Source: Idiomarina piscisalsi
GTDB taxonomy: Bacteria > Pseudomonadota > Gammaproteobacteria > Enterobacterales > Alteromonadaceae
Length of the DNA stretch: 64,000 nt
Assembly: GCF_002211765.1 (NCBI RefSeq)
Contig: NZ_CP022133.1
Span: forward strand, 682,001 to 746,000
Direction of reading: 5' to 3'
This document shows, one piece after another, positions 15,838 to 26,934 of the stretch; the first letter of the stretch is position 1, and each line of letters opens with the position of its first letter. The notes under the pieces were generated by a model that made no database searches, had not been told where the DNA came from, and worked only from the letters and a program-made list of their open reading frames with translations. The translations under genes and the position numbers were made by a program.

Positions 15838-18075
15838 ATGTCGACGGAGATTACCGAAACACGCCCCCTCAGCCGCTTTACTGAAGAGGCCTACTTAAAT
15901 TACTCCATGTACGTCATTATGGACCGGGCATTGCCACATATTGGTGATGGTTTAAAACCGGTTCAGCGACGTATTGTTTATGCGATGTCAGAGCTGGGCT
16001 TATCGGCTTTAGCGAAATATAAAAAGTCCGCCCGTACAGTGGGTGATGTGCTGGGTAAGTTTCACCCTCACGGTGACAGCGCGTGTTACGAAGCGATGGT
16101 GCTCATGGCGCAGCCATTTTCGTACCGACATCCGCTAGTGGATGGGCAGGGTAACTGGGGCTCTCCCGATGACCCTAAGTCGTTTGCGGCGATGCGTTAT
16201 ACCGAAGCGAGACTGTCTAAGTTTAGTGAAGTTCTGTTGAGTGAGTTAGGACAGGGCACCGCTGACTGGATACCGAACTTTGATGGCACCATGAAGGAGC
16301 CGAAAGTTCTACCGGCGCGACTTCCCCATATTTTACTGAACGGCGTGACAGGCATTGCGGTCGGTATGGCGACGGATATCCCGCCACATAATGCTCGCGA
16401 AGTAGCCAACGCTTGTGCCATGTTACTGGAAAAGCCAAGTAGCACACTTGAAGACATCATGGATGTGCTAAAAGGGCCAGACTACCCGACCGACGCAGAA
16501 GTCATTACGCCTGCCGAAGACATTAAGAAAATGTACGAAACCGGTCGCGGTAGTATAAAAATGCGGGCGTCTTATGAAGTAGACGACGGTGAAATTGTGG
16601 TTACTGCGCTACCACATCAGGCTTCCGGCGCAAAAGTGCTGGAGCAAATTGCTCAACAAATGCAGGCGAAGAAGTTACCGTTGGTGTCTGATTTGCGTGA
16701 TGAGTCGGATCATGAAAACCCGACACGCTTAGTGATTGTTCCCCGCTCCAATCGCGTTGACACGGAACAACTGATGAATCACTTGTTTGCCACCACTGAC
16801 TTAGAAAAACAATACCGTGTTAACTTGAATATTCTGGGGCTGGACGGCCGTCCGCAAGTTAAGCCGTTGGTGGGGCTTTTAAAAGAATGGCTCGAGTTCC
16901 GTCAGCAGACGGTCACCCGCCGCTTGCAATACCGTTTAGATAAAGTATTGGCACGTCTTCATATTTTGGAAGGCTTGCTCATTGCGTATCTAAACTTAGA
17001 CGAAGTTATTGAAATTATCCGTACGGAAGACAAGCCGAAAGAGGTTCTGATGTCGCGCTTCGCGCTGTCAGACAAGCAGGCCGAAGCCATTCTTGAGCTA
17101 AAATTACGCCACTTAGCGAAGCTGGAAGAGCAGAAGCTGAAAGGTGAACAAGACGAACTGAGCAAGGAACGTGAGCAACTTGAGAAAATTTTGGGCTCAG
17201 ACCGTCGCCTGAAAACGTTAATTCGCAAGGAACTGCTTGCCGATGCCGACACGTATGGTGATGAACGTCGCTCGCCGTTGGTTGAGCGTAACGAAGCAAA
17301 AGCATTAAGTGAGCGAGATCTCACGCCGGCAGAGGCAGTTACCGTTGTACTGTCTAAGAAAGGCTGGGTGCGTAGCGCGAAAGGCCATGATATTGACGGT
17401 GAGAAGCTGAGTTATAAATCGGGTGACAGTTTCCTTGGGTCAGCCGAGGGTAAAAGCAACCAACCAGTTGTATTTATTGATAGCTCAGGCCGAAGCTTTT
17501 CGTGTGAAGCGCACTTGTTGCCATCGGCGAGAAGCCAGGGTGAGCCACTAACCGGGCGCTTCAGTCTGGTGTCAGGTGAAACGGTAGAGCATGTACTGAT
17601 GGGGAAAGACGACAGCTGTCTGCTGCTTGCATCGGATGCGGGTTACGGTTTTGTCTGCCAGTTTAGTGATTTAGTCAGTCGTAACAAAAATGGCAAGGCG
17701 ATTATTACCTTACCAACCGGTTCAAAAATACTCTCGCCCACAGCGGTGAACAGCATTGAAAATGACCGTGTTATCGCTGTATCAAATGAAGGTCGTATGT
17801 TGGTTTTCCCGGTAGCGGATTTACCGCAGCTCAGTAAAGGGAAAGGGAACAAAATTATTAATATCCCAGCGTTAAGAGCACAGTCGCGGGAAGAGTATGT
17901 GGTGGCCCTGGCGACAGCCGCACCGGACAAAGCAGTAACGCTAATGGCAGGAAAGCGCAAACTAACCTTGAAGCCGGCCGATCTTGAACACTATCTGGGC
18001 GAGCGAGGGCGCCGGGGTAACAAACTGCCCAGAGGCCTTCAGCGAGTCGACGATATTGTCGTTGAAGATGAGTAA
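15838..18075 (+). CDS. parC: DNA topoisomerase IV subunit A
   Basis: ParC is the DNA-cleaving subunit of topoisomerase IV. The 745-residue protein has the winged-helix/tower cleavage core (about 1-480) with active-site tyrosine Tyr121 in [10 protein letters not shown], and a C-terminal beta-pinwheel domain (about 500-740). Ser81 and Glu85 in [11 protein letters not shown] are the sensitive-type residues at the positions mutated in quinolone resistance. The ATG at 15838 is placed 8 bases after AAGGAG; an in-frame GTG at 15832 lies too close to that site. parE, parC and plsC are consecutive. Confidence 0.98.
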   Translation: MSTEITETRPLSRFTEEAYLNYSMYVIMDRALPHIGDGLKPVQRRIVYAMSELGLSALAKYKKSARTVGDVLGKFHPHGDSACYEAMVLMAQPFSYRHPLVDGQGNWGSPDDPKSFAAMRYTEARLSKFSEVLLSELGQGTADWIPNFDGTMKEPKVLPARLPHILLNGVTGIAVGMATDIPPHNAREVANACAMLLEKPSSTLEDIMDVLKGPDYPTDAEVITPAEDIKKMYETGRGSIKMRASYEVDDGEIVVTALPHQASGAKVLEQIAQQMQAKKLPLVSDLRDESDHENPTRLVIVPRSNRVDTEQLMNHLFATTDLEKQYRVNLNILGLDGRPQVKPLVGLLKEWLEFRQQTVTRRLQYRLDKVLARLHILEGLLIAYLNLDEVIEIIRTEDKPKEVLMSRFALSDKQAEAILELKLRHLAKLEEQKLKGEQDELSKEREQLEKILGSDRRLKTLIRKELLADADTYGDERRSPLVERNEAKALSERDLTPAEAVTVVLSKKGWVRSAKGHDIDGEKLSYKSGDSFLGSAEGKSNQPVVFIDSSGRSFSCEAHLLPSARSQGEPLTGRFSLVSGETVEHVLMGKDDSCLLLASDAGYGFVCQFSDLVSRNKNGKAIITLPTGSKILSPTAVNSIENDRVIAVSNEGRMLVFPVADLPQLSKGKGNKIINIPALRAQSREEYVVALATAAPDKAVTLMAGKRKLTLKPADLEHYLGERGRRGNKLPRGLQRVDDIVVEDE

Positions 18076-18090
18076 GGCTGGGGATTTGTT

Positions 18091-18816
18091 ATGTTAGCGG
18101 TACTGAGGTGGTTGTTTTTAGGTGGATTTATCGTTGTTTTTGGTGTCGTTGGCTGTCTGTTTTGTATTATTCGGCCTTTTCACCGAAACAACACCTATCG
18201 GTTCGCCCATATCTTTGGTTGGGCGACTCGAGTGCTTGGGTTGAAAATTGAAGTAACTCGGCACCCCGATATTGAACACGGTGGCCCCTATGTTTTTGTC
18301 TGTAACCACCAGAACAGCTGGGAAATCTTCACGATTGCGGCGATGCTGCCAAAAAATACGGTCACTTTGGGTAAGAAAAGTCTGCGTTGGATACCGTTTT
18401 TTGGCTGGTTGTACTGGTTGGCCGGTAATATTTTGATTGACCGTAAAAACGCGGGTAAAGCACACGGTACAATTGCTCAAACAGCGAACGCGATAAATCA
18501 GCGAGATATCTCGGTATGGATGTTTCCGGAAGGCACACGAAGCTATGGCAGAGGACTATTGCCGTTTAAAAATGGTGCTTTCCATACAGCGTTTCGTGCT
18601 CAAGTCGATATTGTTCCTGTTTGCGTGTCAGAGCTGCATGGTAAAATTAAAATGAACCGTTGGAACAATGGTGTATTAAAAGTCGCCTTTCTTGAGCCTA
18701 TTCGCATCGCAAACTACCAGAAAGAGAACTTGCGCGACTTAAGCCGCCACTGCCATGACATTATGGACAGCAAAATTAATCAGTTAAATGAACAAGTGAA
18801 GAAGGAAAGCGAATGA
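18091..18816 (+). CDS. plsC: 1-acyl-sn-glycerol-3-phosphate acyltransferase
   Basis: PlsC acylates lysophosphatidate to phosphatidate at the inner membrane. The 241-residue protein has an N-terminal membrane segment (about 5-28) and the acceptor motif FPEGTR at 145-150. Its catalytic motif reads NHQNSWE (His73...Glu78), so the usual HX4D aspartate is replaced by glutamate. Glu is standard in the LpxL branch of acyltransferases, so activity is likely kept. Its position right after parC matches E. coli plsC. The ribosome binding site is GGGGAT. Its last bases overlap the rraB start (ATGA). Confidence 0.9.
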   Translation: MLAVLRWLFLGGFIVVFGVVGCLFCIIRPFHRNNTYRFAHIFGWATRVLGLKIEVTRHPDIEHGGPYVFVCNHQNSWEIFTIAAMLPKNTVTLGKKSLRWIPFFGWLYWLAGNILIDRKNAGKAHGTIAQTANAINQRDISVWMFPEGTRSYGRGLLPFKNGAFHTAFRAQVDIVPVCVSELHGKIKMNRWNNGVLKVAFLEPIRIANYQKENLRDLSRHCHDIMDSKINQLNEQVKKESE

Positions 18817-19196
18817 GCCAGTCTCTGAATGAGCTACTTGAGCAAAGCGAACAAACGATTAACGCACTCATCAGTGACGGTGCTGAGCCTGACGTTCTTT
18901 ATGAGATTGAACACCACCTTGCTTCTACAGACTTTACCAAGCTAGAGAAGGCCGCAGTGGAGTTGGTGAAGCTGGGATATCATGTGGATGATGCCGATGA
19001 GTTTGACGACGAACAGGGTAAGCGCTGGTTTGCGTTCATCGCTGCGACGGATGCTGAACTCGATAATAATGTGTTAGCGCGTCAGGTAAGAGAAATTGCG
19101 GATGTTGCTGACGAGTGTGACGTTGAGTATGACGGCTGGGGTACCATGCTGGATGACGATGAACTGGATGACGAATACGATGATGGAGAGGAGTGA
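18813..19196 (+). CDS. rraB: Ribonuclease E inhibitor RraB
   Basis: RraB binds RNase E and modulates degradosome activity. The 127-residue acidic protein matches E. coli RraB in the IEHHLAS segment, the LEKAAVELVKLGY helix and FDVEYDGWGT-like DVEYDGWGT, and ends in a highly acidic tail (DDDELDDEYDDGEE). The start overlaps the plsC stop by four bases, implying translational coupling. Its stop codon lies in the loop of a perfect hairpin shared with the convergent hemerythrin gene. Confidence 0.9.
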   Translation: MSQSLNELLEQSEQTINALISDGAEPDVLYEIEHHLASTDFTKLEKAAVELVKLGYHVDDADEFDDEQGKRWFAFIAATDAELDNNVLARQVREIADVADECDVEYDGWGTMLDDDELDDEYDDGEE

Positions 19197-19205
19197 TCCT
19201 CTCCA
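19184..19205. terminator. Hairpin at the rraB / hemerythrin junction
   Basis: The perfect 9-bp repeat TGGAGAGGA / TCCTCTCCA has a four-base loop containing the first part of the rraB stop region (TGA at 19194-19196). There is no long U tract on either side. It lies between convergent genes 20 bases apart, so it probably serves as a shared 3' end. Confidence 0.5.
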
Positions 19206-19216
19206 CCGTCAATTTG

Positions 19217-19654
19217 TTACAGCCCTTTTTCTTTCATCATTTCTCGATACTCTTTACCTAAAGACTGCTTTTCAGAGTCCTCTAAAACCTTTCCAGCTTT
19301 CTGGAAGAACCCTTGTTCCTCGTCTTCCAAATGATGCAGTACTTTATGCTTTAGGTTTTTAAGGTGTTGCAGCCAACCTGGAGACGACATATCCGTTTTT
19401 TCTAAGGCCTCAATAAGCTCGTCAATTTCATGGTGTTCAGCAATGCCGTGGCGAGACAACTCAATGGTCGTATCGTCTTCAATTAGCGGGTTATAAAAAT
19501 AACGTTCCTCCGCAGCCGCATGCTGCTCCAACTGTACTTTTAATTGCTGGTAATACTGTTCACGCTCAGGTTCATTGCCTGACGTGTCGAGTAAAAGGTC
19601 CAATAATTGACGCTGTTTGTCATGGTCAACTCGTAACTCTTCAAAAATAGTCAT
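19217..19654 (-). CDS. Hemerythrin HHE domain protein
   Basis: This 145-residue four-helix bundle belongs to the bacterial hemerythrin HHE family, which binds a di-iron centre and senses or stores oxygen or handles nitrosative stress. Candidate ligands are spaced as expected: His11, His45 with Glu49, His74/His75 with Glu76, and His107/His108 with Glu110. No signal peptide or additional domain is present. The ATG at 19654 has an excellent GGGAGA site. It is a single gene convergent with rraB. The exact function (oxygen, nitric oxide or iron repair) cannot be determined here. Confidence 0.85.
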   Translation of the reverse strand: MTIFEELRVDHDKQRQLLDLLLDTSGNEPEREQYYQQLKVQLEQHAAAEERYFYNPLIEDDTTIELSRHGIAEHHEIDELIEALEKTDMSSPGWLQHLKNLKHKVLHHLEDEEQGFFQKAGKVLEDSEKQSLGKEYREMMKEKGL

Positions 19655-19722
19655 GGCTTTCTCCCTTGCGATCGATATAACCGTTGCTACGAACTTATGA
19701 CAAAATTAGATTACGCGCATAC

Positions 19723-19752
19723 AAAAACGCCCAGCTTAATAGCCGGGCGTTT
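19723..19752 (-). terminator. Rho-independent terminator of valS
   Basis: The arms AACGCCC and GGGCGTT are separated by 12 bases. On the minus strand the hairpin is followed by five U (A run at 19723-19727). It lies 17 bases past the valS stop. Confidence 0.75.
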
Positions 19753-19768
19753 GATTATCGTCAACGCG

Positions 19769-22618
19769 TTAAAGTGCGCTTATTTTTTCCTGTTGCTCTT
19801 TCAGCTGGCTTAGCGTTGCCTCAGCTTCAGTAAGCTTTTCACGCTCTTTTGCTATAACAGCTTCAGGCGCTTTACTCACAAAGTTTTCGTTGCTGAGTTT
19901 ACCATTAAGGCGCTGCCATTCTTTTTCAGCCTTTTCAATAGCCTTCTGCAAGCGCTGTAACTCGGCGTCCTTGTCGATTAAACCAGCCATTGGAATGTGC
20001 AACTTCAAGCTATCAACCAGTGCCGTCATGCTGGCAGGTGCGCCATCATCGCTGTCAATAAACTCAATAGATTCAAGCTTGGCCAAACTGCTCAGGAAGC
20101 TCTCATTATTCTCGATACGCCCCCTGGCCATCGTATCCGCGTTCGACAGCAGTAATGGTAATGGCTTATTCGGCGATAAGTCCATTTCACCACGAATGTT
20201 ACGAACAGCCAGAATGACACGTTTCAACCACTCCATATCAAGCATGGCTTGCTCATTAACCGAGCTTTGTACTTGCGGGAACGGTTGCAGCATAATGGTA
20301 TCGCCTTCCACGCCTACTAATGGCTTAACACGTTGCCAAATCGTCTCGGTTATGTACGGCATAATAGGGTGCAGTAACCGAAGCAACTGTTCAAGAATGC
20401 TAACCAGCGTATGTCGAGTTCCTCGTTGCTGAACGTCGGTGCCGTTGTGCAGTACTGGTTTTGTCAGCTCCAAATACCAGTCGCAGAACTGGTTCCAGGT
20501 AAACTCATAAGCAATGGCCGCGGCCTGGTCAAAACGGTAACTATCGAGCGCTTGTCGGAACTCTTTCACGGTGTTGTTAAAGCGGGCAATAATCCATTCA
20601 TCTGCCAGAGACAGTGTCATGTCATCACCGCTCTGACCACAGTCGTGCTCTTCGGTATTCATAAGCACAAAACGGCTGGCGTTCCAAAGCTTGTTGCAGA
20701 AGTTGCGATAGCCTTCCAGGCGTTTCATGTCCCAGTTGATATCACGACCCGTTGAGGCCAGTGCCGTCAACGTAAAGCGCAGCGCGTCGGTACCGTGTGC
20801 TGTAATGCCTTCCGGGAATTCAGCGCGAGTACGTTTTTCAATTTTTTCGCGCATTTTCGGTTGCATCATATTAGCGGTGCGCTTGGCGACTAGTTCGTCA
20901 GCGCTAATACCGTCAATCATGTCCAGAGGATCCAGTACGTTCCCCTTGGACTTAGACATTTTCTGACCTTCTTCGTCACGAATAAGGCCAGTAACATACA
21001 CCTTCTTGAAAGGTACCTGAGGTTTGCCCTCATCGTCCTTCATAAAGTGCATGGTCATCATGATCATGCGTGCAACCCAGAAGAAAATAATATCAAAACC
21101 CGTCACCAATACATCGGTAGGGTGGAAGGTTTTTAAATCGTCAGTATTTTTCGGCCAGCCCAATGTCGAGAAGGTCCACAATGCTGACGAGAACCAGGTG
21201 TCCAAAACGTCTTCGTCTTGCTGAAGCTTTGTGTCACCTAAGTTATGTTTCTTGCGGACTTCGTCTTCGGAGCGACCAACGTAAACATTACCTTTGTCGT
21301 CGTACCACGCAGGAATACGGTGTCCCCACCAGAGCTGACGTGAAATACACCAGTCCTGAATGTCACGCATCCAGCTGAAATACATGTTTTCGTATTGTTT
21401 TGGAACAAATTCGATACGACCGTCTTCTACGGCTTCGGTCGCTTGTTTCGCTAATGGCTCTACACGAACATACCATTGGTCAGTTAGGTGAGGTTCAATA
21501 GGCACACCGCCACGGTCGCCGTAAGGAACTTTGTTGGTGTGCTTTTCAATCTTTTCCAGCAGTCCCAGTTCTTCGAACTCGGCAATCAGTTGCTTACGCG
21601 CTTCAAAACGTTCTTTTCCGGCGTATTGGCTTGGTAATGTTCCGTCAAAACCGTCAAGTTCTTCCATGGCTTCGCCGGTACTGGTGTATAAGCCTGCTTT
21701 TGCCATGACATGTGCGGTGTCATCAAAAATAGAGATCATGCCGGTTTGGTGGCGTTTACCAATCTCGTAATCGTTAAAGTCATGCGCTGGCGTTACTTTC
21801 ACGCAACCAGTACCAAACTCACTATCTACATGGTGATCGGCCACGATAGGAATTCGGCGGTTTACGATAGGCAGGTTAATGTGCTTTCCGACTAAATGTC
21901 CGAAGCGCTCATCGTCTGGGTGTACGGCAACGCAAACATCGCCCAACATGGTTTCCGGGCGCGTGGTCGCAACAACAAGGTGGTCTTTGCCGTCTTCTGT
22001 CGTAGCGTCATCAGCGAGCGGATAGCGTAAGTACCAGATGGAGCCCTGTTGTTCTTTGTTTTCGACTTCCAAATCTGAAATCGCGGTTTGCAATGCCGGA
22101 TCCCAATTCACCAGGCGCTTGCCTCGATAAATTAAGTTTTCTTCATGCAGTTTTACAAACACTTCGCGAACCGCGTCAGACAATCCTTCGTCCATGGTAA
22201 AACGCTCGCGGTCCCAGTCTACCGAGTCGCCCAGGCGACGCATTTGCTGAGTAATGGTACCGCCGGACTGATACTTCCATTCCCAAATTTTGTCAATGAA
22301 GGCGTCACGCCCTAGCTCTTGGCGCGTTTGGTTTTGAGCGGCCAACTGACGCTCCACGACCATTTGTGTTGCAATGCCGGCGTGGTCTGAGCCCACCTGC
22401 CAGAGAGTGTTTTTACCATCCATACGCTGATAGCGAATGAGCGTATCCATAATGGTGTGCTGGAAAGCGTGCCCCATGTGCAGACTGCCCGTGACATTGG
22501 GCGGCGGAATCATAATGGAGTAAGAGTCGCCTTGACCGCTCGGTTTAAAGTACCCTTTTTCTTCCCATTGTTGGTAAAGGTTTTGCTCTATGTCTGCAGG
22601 GGAATATGTTTTATCCAT
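19769..22618 (-). CDS. valS: Valyl-tRNA synthetase
   Basis: ValS charges tRNA-Val and edits misactivated threonine. The 949-residue class I enzyme has the HIGH-type motif HMGH at residues 47-50, the CP1 editing domain (about 195-345), the KMSKS motif in [10 protein letters not shown] near residue 553, an anticodon-binding helical domain, and a C-terminal coiled-coil arm rich in Lys/Glu (about 885-949). All expected parts are present. It is first cotranscribed after pepA and holC, the same order as in E. coli. Confidence 0.98.
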   Translation of the reverse strand: MDKTYSPADIEQNLYQQWEEKGYFKPSGQGDSYSIMIPPPNVTGSLHMGHAFQHTIMDTLIRYQRMDGKNTLWQVGSDHAGIATQMVVERQLAAQNQTRQELGRDAFIDKIWEWKYQSGGTITQQMRRLGDSVDWDRERFTMDEGLSDAVREVFVKLHEENLIYRGKRLVNWDPALQTAISDLEVENKEQQGSIWYLRYPLADDATTEDGKDHLVVATTRPETMLGDVCVAVHPDDERFGHLVGKHINLPIVNRRIPIVADHHVDSEFGTGCVKVTPAHDFNDYEIGKRHQTGMISIFDDTAHVMAKAGLYTSTGEAMEELDGFDGTLPSQYAGKERFEARKQLIAEFEELGLLEKIEKHTNKVPYGDRGGVPIEPHLTDQWYVRVEPLAKQATEAVEDGRIEFVPKQYENMYFSWMRDIQDWCISRQLWWGHRIPAWYDDKGNVYVGRSEDEVRKKHNLGDTKLQQDEDVLDTWFSSALWTFSTLGWPKNTDDLKTFHPTDVLVTGFDIIFFWVARMIMMTMHFMKDDEGKPQVPFKKVYVTGLIRDEEGQKMSKSKGNVLDPLDMIDGISADELVAKRTANMMQPKMREKIEKRTRAEFPEGITAHGTDALRFTLTALASTGRDINWDMKRLEGYRNFCNKLWNASRFVLMNTEEHDCGQSGDDMTLSLADEWIIARFNNTVKEFRQALDSYRFDQAAAIAYEFTWNQFCDWYLELTKPVLHNGTDVQQRGTRHTLVSILEQLLRLLHPIMPYITETIWQRVKPLVGVEGDTIMLQPFPQVQSSVNEQAMLDMEWLKRVILAVRNIRGEMDLSPNKPLPLLLSNADTMARGRIENNESFLSSLAKLESIEFIDSDDGAPASMTALVDSLKLHIPMAGLIDKDAELQRLQKAIEKAEKEWQRLNGKLSNENFVSKAPEAVIAKEREKLTEAEATLSQLKEQQEKISAL

Positions 22619-22625
22619 AATGACC

Positions 22626-23075
22626 TTACTTCTGTTCGGATATCAGGGGGACGGTGTGCATTTGGCAACCGCGAGCCCGGTAATGTTTGTAACGTTCTCT
22701 GGCAACTGCTTTTCCTTCATCTGAAGCAGGCACAATGTCATACAGTTGCTGACTTTGTTGTGCCTGTACAGGCACTTCATTGGCTAAGTTGAATAGCGCG
22801 TAGCCCGGTCGTGTTGATCCAGGCTCGGTCTGCGGCCAGCCAATTTCTACCGGTGAGCCGGTCGCGGCGCCTTCTCCTACTAAATTATGCGGAATAAAGG
22901 CATCCGCTGGCCGTTGCCATAATAGCTCATCTAACGCTTCAGCCTGAGCCTGGTTTTGAGCCCAGACCCGCAGTCGTTTATGTTTTCTGTAAAGTTCAGC
23001 GATCTTATCGCAAATTAACGCAGTTTGCTCATCCTCTGACGCTTCCGGCATCATAAAAAACGTAGCTGAGGGCAT
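22626..23075 (-). CDS. holC: DNA polymerase III chi subunit
   Basis: HolC links the clamp loader to single-strand DNA-binding protein during replication. The 149-residue length and the segments [25 protein letters not shown] and FIPHNLVGE match chi. It lies 7 bases before valS and one base after the pepA stop, the conserved pepA-holC-valS order. No domain is missing. Confidence 0.93.
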   Translation of the reverse strand: MPSATFFMMPEASEDEQTALICDKIAELYRKHKRLRVWAQNQAQAEALDELLWQRPADAFIPHNLVGEGAATGSPVEIGWPQTEPGSTRPGYALFNLANEVPVQAQQSQQLYDIVPASDEGKAVARERYKHYRARGCQMHTVPLISEQK

Positions 23076-23076
23076 A

Positions 23077-24582
23077 TTATTCGACCGCCTCGCTCGAGCA
23101 TCGGTTAATTAAGAACTGGGTCAATAACGGCACCGGGCGCCCGGTAGAACCTTTTTCTTTGCCGCCTTGCCAAGCTGTGCCGGCGATATCCATGTGCGCC
23201 CAGTTGTACTTTTTGGTGAAACGAGACAAGAAGCAGGCCGCTGTTATTGTGCCGGCCTCACGACCACCAATGTTGGCCATATCAGCAAATGGACTGTCCA
23301 GCATCGGCTGATATTCGTCCCATAACGGCATCCGCCAGGCTTTATCGCCACTTTGCTGGGCGGCATTCAGAATTTCGTGAGCAAGCGGGTTGTGTTGACT
23401 CAGTACCGCTGAAGCGTGACTTCCCAGAGCAATAACGCAGGCACCGGTGAGTGTCGCCAAATCAATAACTGAGTCGGGCTCGAAACGCTCTACGTAGGTG
23501 AGTGTATCGCATAGTACCAGACGACCTTCTGCGTCAGTATTCAGGACTTCTACCGTTTGCCCACTCATGGTGGTTAGAATGTCACCCGGGCGATACGCTT
23601 TGCCGTCGGGCATATTTTCACAGCCGGCGACAGCACCAATGACATTGACTGGAAGTTGCAATTCAGCCAGTGCCTGCATCGCGCCTAATACACCGGCGGC
23701 ACCGCCCATGTCGTACTTCATCTCATCCATATTGGCGGACGGTTTTATTGAAATACCACCGGAGTCAAACGTTAGACCTTTACCGACCAATACGATTGGA
23801 GCTTGATCATCGGGAGCGCCTTTATAATGCATTAATGTGAGCACTGATTCATGCTCTGAGCCTCTGCCAACCGCTAAGTAGGCGTTCATGCCCAGCTTTT
23901 CCATCTCAGCTTCTTCAACCGTTGTGACGCTTAAATTATCGTAGTTTTCGGCCATTGTTTTGGCTTGCTCAGCGAGGTAGCGGGGCGTGCAAATGTTCGG
24001 TGGCATGTTAGCAACGTTACGGCAAACGTCCATACCCGTAGAGACGGCCAGACCATGCTGCACGGCTTGCTCACCTAACGTGAGTTCTTTTCGGCTGGGC
24101 ACATTAAAGACTAACTTGCGCAGCGGACGGCGCGGCTCTTCTTTCTTACTTTTTAATTCATTGAAGTTATATAAGGCTCCACGTGCTGCTTCCACAGCTT
24201 GCCTGACTTTCCAGTAGGTATCGCGACCTTTTACGTGCAGTTCACTTAAAAAGCATACGGCTTCCATGGAGCCGGTTTCGTTTAATGTATTTATGGTACG
24301 CGCGATAATTTGACGATACTGTCGCTCGTCGAGCTCGCGTTCTTTACCACAGCCAACCAGCAGTACTCGCTCAGCTAAAATATTGGGAACATGATGCAAT
24401 AACAGAACTTGCCCTGATTTCCCCTCTAAGTCACCGCGGCGCAATAAGTTGCTTAAATAGCCATCACTGACCTTGTCCAGCTGTTCTGCTACACCCGATA
24501 ACCGACGGGGTTCAAAGACACCTACGACAATACACGCAGAACGTTGTTTTTCCGGATTACCACTTTTGACGCTGAACTCCAT
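23077..24582 (-). CDS. pepA: Leucyl aminopeptidase (M17 family)
   Basis: PepA is a hexameric dizinc/dimanganese aminopeptidase of the cytosol, and in E. coli also a DNA-binding protein in Xer recombination and carAB control. The 501-residue protein has an N-terminal regulatory domain (about 1-165) and a catalytic domain with [21 protein letters not shown] and the signature NTDAEGRL near residue 345. Metal ligands (Lys, Asp and Glu in these motifs) are present. Divergent from lptF, as in E. coli. Confidence 0.96.
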   Translation of the reverse strand: MEFSVKSGNPEKQRSACIVVGVFEPRRLSGVAEQLDKVSDGYLSNLLRRGDLEGKSGQVLLLHHVPNILAERVLLVGCGKERELDERQYRQIIARTINTLNETGSMEAVCFLSELHVKGRDTYWKVRQAVEAARGALYNFNELKSKKEEPRRPLRKLVFNVPSRKELTLGEQAVQHGLAVSTGMDVCRNVANMPPNICTPRYLAEQAKTMAENYDNLSVTTVEEAEMEKLGMNAYLAVGRGSEHESVLTLMHYKGAPDDQAPIVLVGKGLTFDSGGISIKPSANMDEMKYDMGGAAGVLGAMQALAELQLPVNVIGAVAGCENMPDGKAYRPGDILTTMSGQTVEVLNTDAEGRLVLCDTLTYVERFEPDSVIDLATLTGACVIALGSHASAVLSQHNPLAHEILNAAQQSGDKAWRMPLWDEYQPMLDSPFADMANIGGREAGTITAACFLSRFTKKYNWAHMDIAGTAWQGGKEKGSTGRPVPLLTQFLINRCSSEAVE

Positions 24583-24717
24583 GACAGTGCTCCTGTTTCA
24601 GGTGGCTTTAATGCCTGCTATAGTTTAGCTCTTTAGACATTTTGTTGTTAAAATAACAATTTTACTTAAAAATCGCAGCTATTCCAGTAAAAACCTAAGT
24701 TACATGAGTGAACATTA

Positions 24718-25824
24718 GTGCGCATATTTCGGTATTTAATCAGTGAAACACTAAAATCACAGCTTGCTGTGCTTTTTATTCTGATGGCTATATTCGTCAG
24801 TCAGAAATTTGTACGTGTGTTGTCCGATGCCTCTGAGGGCGATATTCCCGGCAGCGTCATTTTTCAATTGTTGTCGCTGAATTTACCAGCCTTACTGGCG
24901 CTAATTCTTCCCTTAAGCTTGTTCTTGGGCATTTTGCTGGCTCATGGACGCATATACGCTGACAATGAAATGACAATCTTACATGCTTGTGGTGTCAGCG
25001 AATGGTACGTGACCCGGGTGACATTGGTTCTATCGCTGATTCTGGCGTTGGTGACCGGCGCATTGACGTTATGGCTAGTGCCGTGGGCATTAGAACAGGA
25101 ACAACAAGTGGAAGAAAAAGCCCGTTCGGAGAGTGGCTTGACGGCGCTAATGCCGGGACGCTTTCAACAGGCGAGTAACCAAAAAGCGGTTATTTTCGTG
25201 CAAGATGTTGACGAAGAAGGCCGGCTTCAGGAAATTTTTGTTGCTCAACATAGCCACGAGGGTGATGAGTTACGCTCAGGCAGTGTCGTGATGGCTAAAA
25301 CGGGAAATGTGATCAGTGAAGACAGCGGCTCTCAATGGCTAGAATTGGGTGAGGGACATCGTTACTCCGGCGATCAGAGTAGCTATCAGACCATGACTTT
25401 TGATAACTATCGCTTGCAAATAAAAGAGCAGGAAACGGATAGTCAGGCCCGAAAACTAGAGAACTACTCAACACTGGAGTTATTGGAAACGCAGGGCAAC
25501 GCGGCCGTAGCAGAGTTCCAATGGCGTATTGCTATTCCTTTGGCAATGCCGTTATTAACGTTAATTGCGGTGCCACTTAGTCGCGTAAACCCAAGGCAGG
25601 GCAAGTTTGCGCGAATGGCCCCGGCTTTCTTGATTTACCTTGGTTACTTTCTGGTGCTAATGGCCGCGAAAGCGGCAGTAAGAGATGGTGTCATTCCCTC
25701 GATGATAGGACTTTGGTGGATTCATCTCATTTTGTTGATTTTTGGCTTCATTCTAATTGGCAAAGGTCGGCCGTTGGGCTTAAAACTCTTGTCACGTTTT
25801 AGTATCCGGAATAAGCGAGGTTAA
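24718..25824 (+). CDS. lptF: LPS export ABC transporter permease LptF
   Basis: LptF pairs with LptG and the ATPase LptB to extract lipopolysaccharide from the inner membrane and push it along the LptCAD bridge. The 368-residue protein has six membrane segments in two groups of three (about residues 15-125 and 270-350) around a periplasmic beta-jellyroll domain (about 130-260). The N terminus (IFRYLISETLKSQLAVLF) closely resembles E. coli LptF. The start is GTG at 24718; an upstream ATG in another frame is quickly stopped. The ribosome binding site is weak. It is followed after two bases by lptG. Confidence 0.95.
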   Translation: MRIFRYLISETLKSQLAVLFILMAIFVSQKFVRVLSDASEGDIPGSVIFQLLSLNLPALLALILPLSLFLGILLAHGRIYADNEMTILHACGVSEWYVTRVTLVLSLILALVTGALTLWLVPWALEQEQQVEEKARSESGLTALMPGRFQQASNQKAVIFVQDVDEEGRLQEIFVAQHSHEGDELRSGSVVMAKTGNVISEDSGSQWLELGEGHRYSGDQSSYQTMTFDNYRLQIKEQETDSQARKLENYSTLELLETQGNAAVAEFQWRIAIPLAMPLLTLIAVPLSRVNPRQGKFARMAPAFLIYLGYFLVLMAAKAAVRDGVIPSMIGLWWIHLILLIFGFILIGKGRPLGLKLLSRFSIRNKRG

Positions 25825-25826
25825 CC

Positions 25827-26897
25827 ATGTTGAGCATTCTGGATAAGTACATTGGCCTGACAGTATTAAAAACTTCATTAATGAGTCTTGCTGTTCTGAC
25901 AGGACTGTCTGCACTGATAAGGTTTGTGGAGCAGTTAAAGGCAGTAGGGCGGGGCAGTTACGATACTCTCGATGCGGCATTATTCGTGTTTTATAGTCTA
26001 CCTCGTGACGTCGAGTTGTTTTTTCCTATGGCCGCGTTGCTTGGCGGGCTAATTGGTGTTGGTTTGTTGGCCAGCAACTCTGAATTAGTGGTGATGTTAG
26101 CGGCTGGCCGCTCCCGACTCAATATCATAGCGGCGGTAATGAAAGTCGCCATTATTATGATGGTCGCTGTCATGGCTATTGGTGAATGGGTGGCTCCTCC
26201 TATGGAATCGACAGGCCGGGCAATTCGTTCGCAGGAGATTTCCGGAGGCAGTCTAATTTCAGCTCAGCAAGGTGTCTGGGCAAAAGATGGCTCGGATTTT
26301 ATCAATATCGGTGAAGTTGAGGATACGGGGCGCCTTAATAACGTTATTATTTATGACTTTGACGAAAGCCGTGAATTGCAGAAAGCGACCTATGCGCAAA
26401 CCGCTCTGTTTATAAATGGTGCCTGGCGTATGCAAGATGTAGTGATTACCGAGCTGGGTGAAAGTCGAGTCAATTCTACCAGAAAAAGCAGTGTTCAATG
26501 GCAGTCAACGTTAACACCCGATAAATTAGGTGTGGTTACCATAAAGCCTGAGTCGCTCTCGGTTTCCGGATTATTAGATTATTTGAACTATCTGGAATTA
26601 AATCAGCAGTCTGCAAAACGTTATGAGCTTGCCTTATGGCGTAAACTGCTAGCCCCGGTAACCGTTGCTGTCATGCTGCTGGTTGCGCTTTCGTTTATCT
26701 TTGGACCACTCCGCTCAACTACCATGGGAGCCCGGATTTTACTAGGGGTTATTACTGGTTTTGGCTTCCACGTTAGTAATGAGATATTTGGTCCGCTAGC
26801 GCAGGTTTACCAAATACCGGCATTTCTTGGGGCATTGCTACCGAGTATTGTATTTGCCGGCTTAGCCGTTTACTTCATGCAGAAAAAAGCGGGATAA
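25827..26897 (+). CDS. lptG: LPS export ABC transporter permease LptG
   Basis: LptG is the second permease of the LptB2FG exporter. The 356-residue protein shows the same plan as LptF: three membrane spans, a periplasmic beta domain (about 130-255), then three spans. Hallmarks include RFVEQLKAVGRGSYDT, PRDVELFFPMAALLG and a final SIVFAGLAVYF span. It starts two bases after lptF and the pair is clearly cotranscribed and co-translated. A stem-loop follows. Confidence 0.95.
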   Translation: MLSILDKYIGLTVLKTSLMSLAVLTGLSALIRFVEQLKAVGRGSYDTLDAALFVFYSLPRDVELFFPMAALLGGLIGVGLLASNSELVVMLAAGRSRLNIIAAVMKVAIIMMVAVMAIGEWVAPPMESTGRAIRSQEISGGSLISAQQGVWAKDGSDFINIGEVEDTGRLNNVIIYDFDESRELQKATYAQTALFINGAWRMQDVVITELGESRVNSTRKSSVQWQSTLTPDKLGVVTIKPESLSVSGLLDYLNYLELNQQSAKRYELALWRKLLAPVTVAVMLLVALSFIFGPLRSTTMGARILLGVITGFGFHVSNEIFGPLAQVYQIPAFLGALLPSIVFAGLAVYFMQKKAG

Positions 26898-26904
26898 AGC
26901 ATAT

Positions 26905-26934
26905 ACTGGAACGAGGATCAGAGCTCGTTCCAGT
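26905..26934. terminator. Shared stem-loop between lptG and the RDD gene
   Basis: The perfect 11-bp repeat ACTGGAACGAG / CTCGTTCCAGT has an eight-base loop. The last codons and stop of the RDD gene (26918-26920) lie within it. There is no U tract, so it may be a stabilising or weak bidirectional 3' end. Confidence 0.5.

Noticed and set aside
16072..16095. Quinolone-resistance change in ParC
   Set aside because: Ser81 and Glu85 are the sensitive-type residues.
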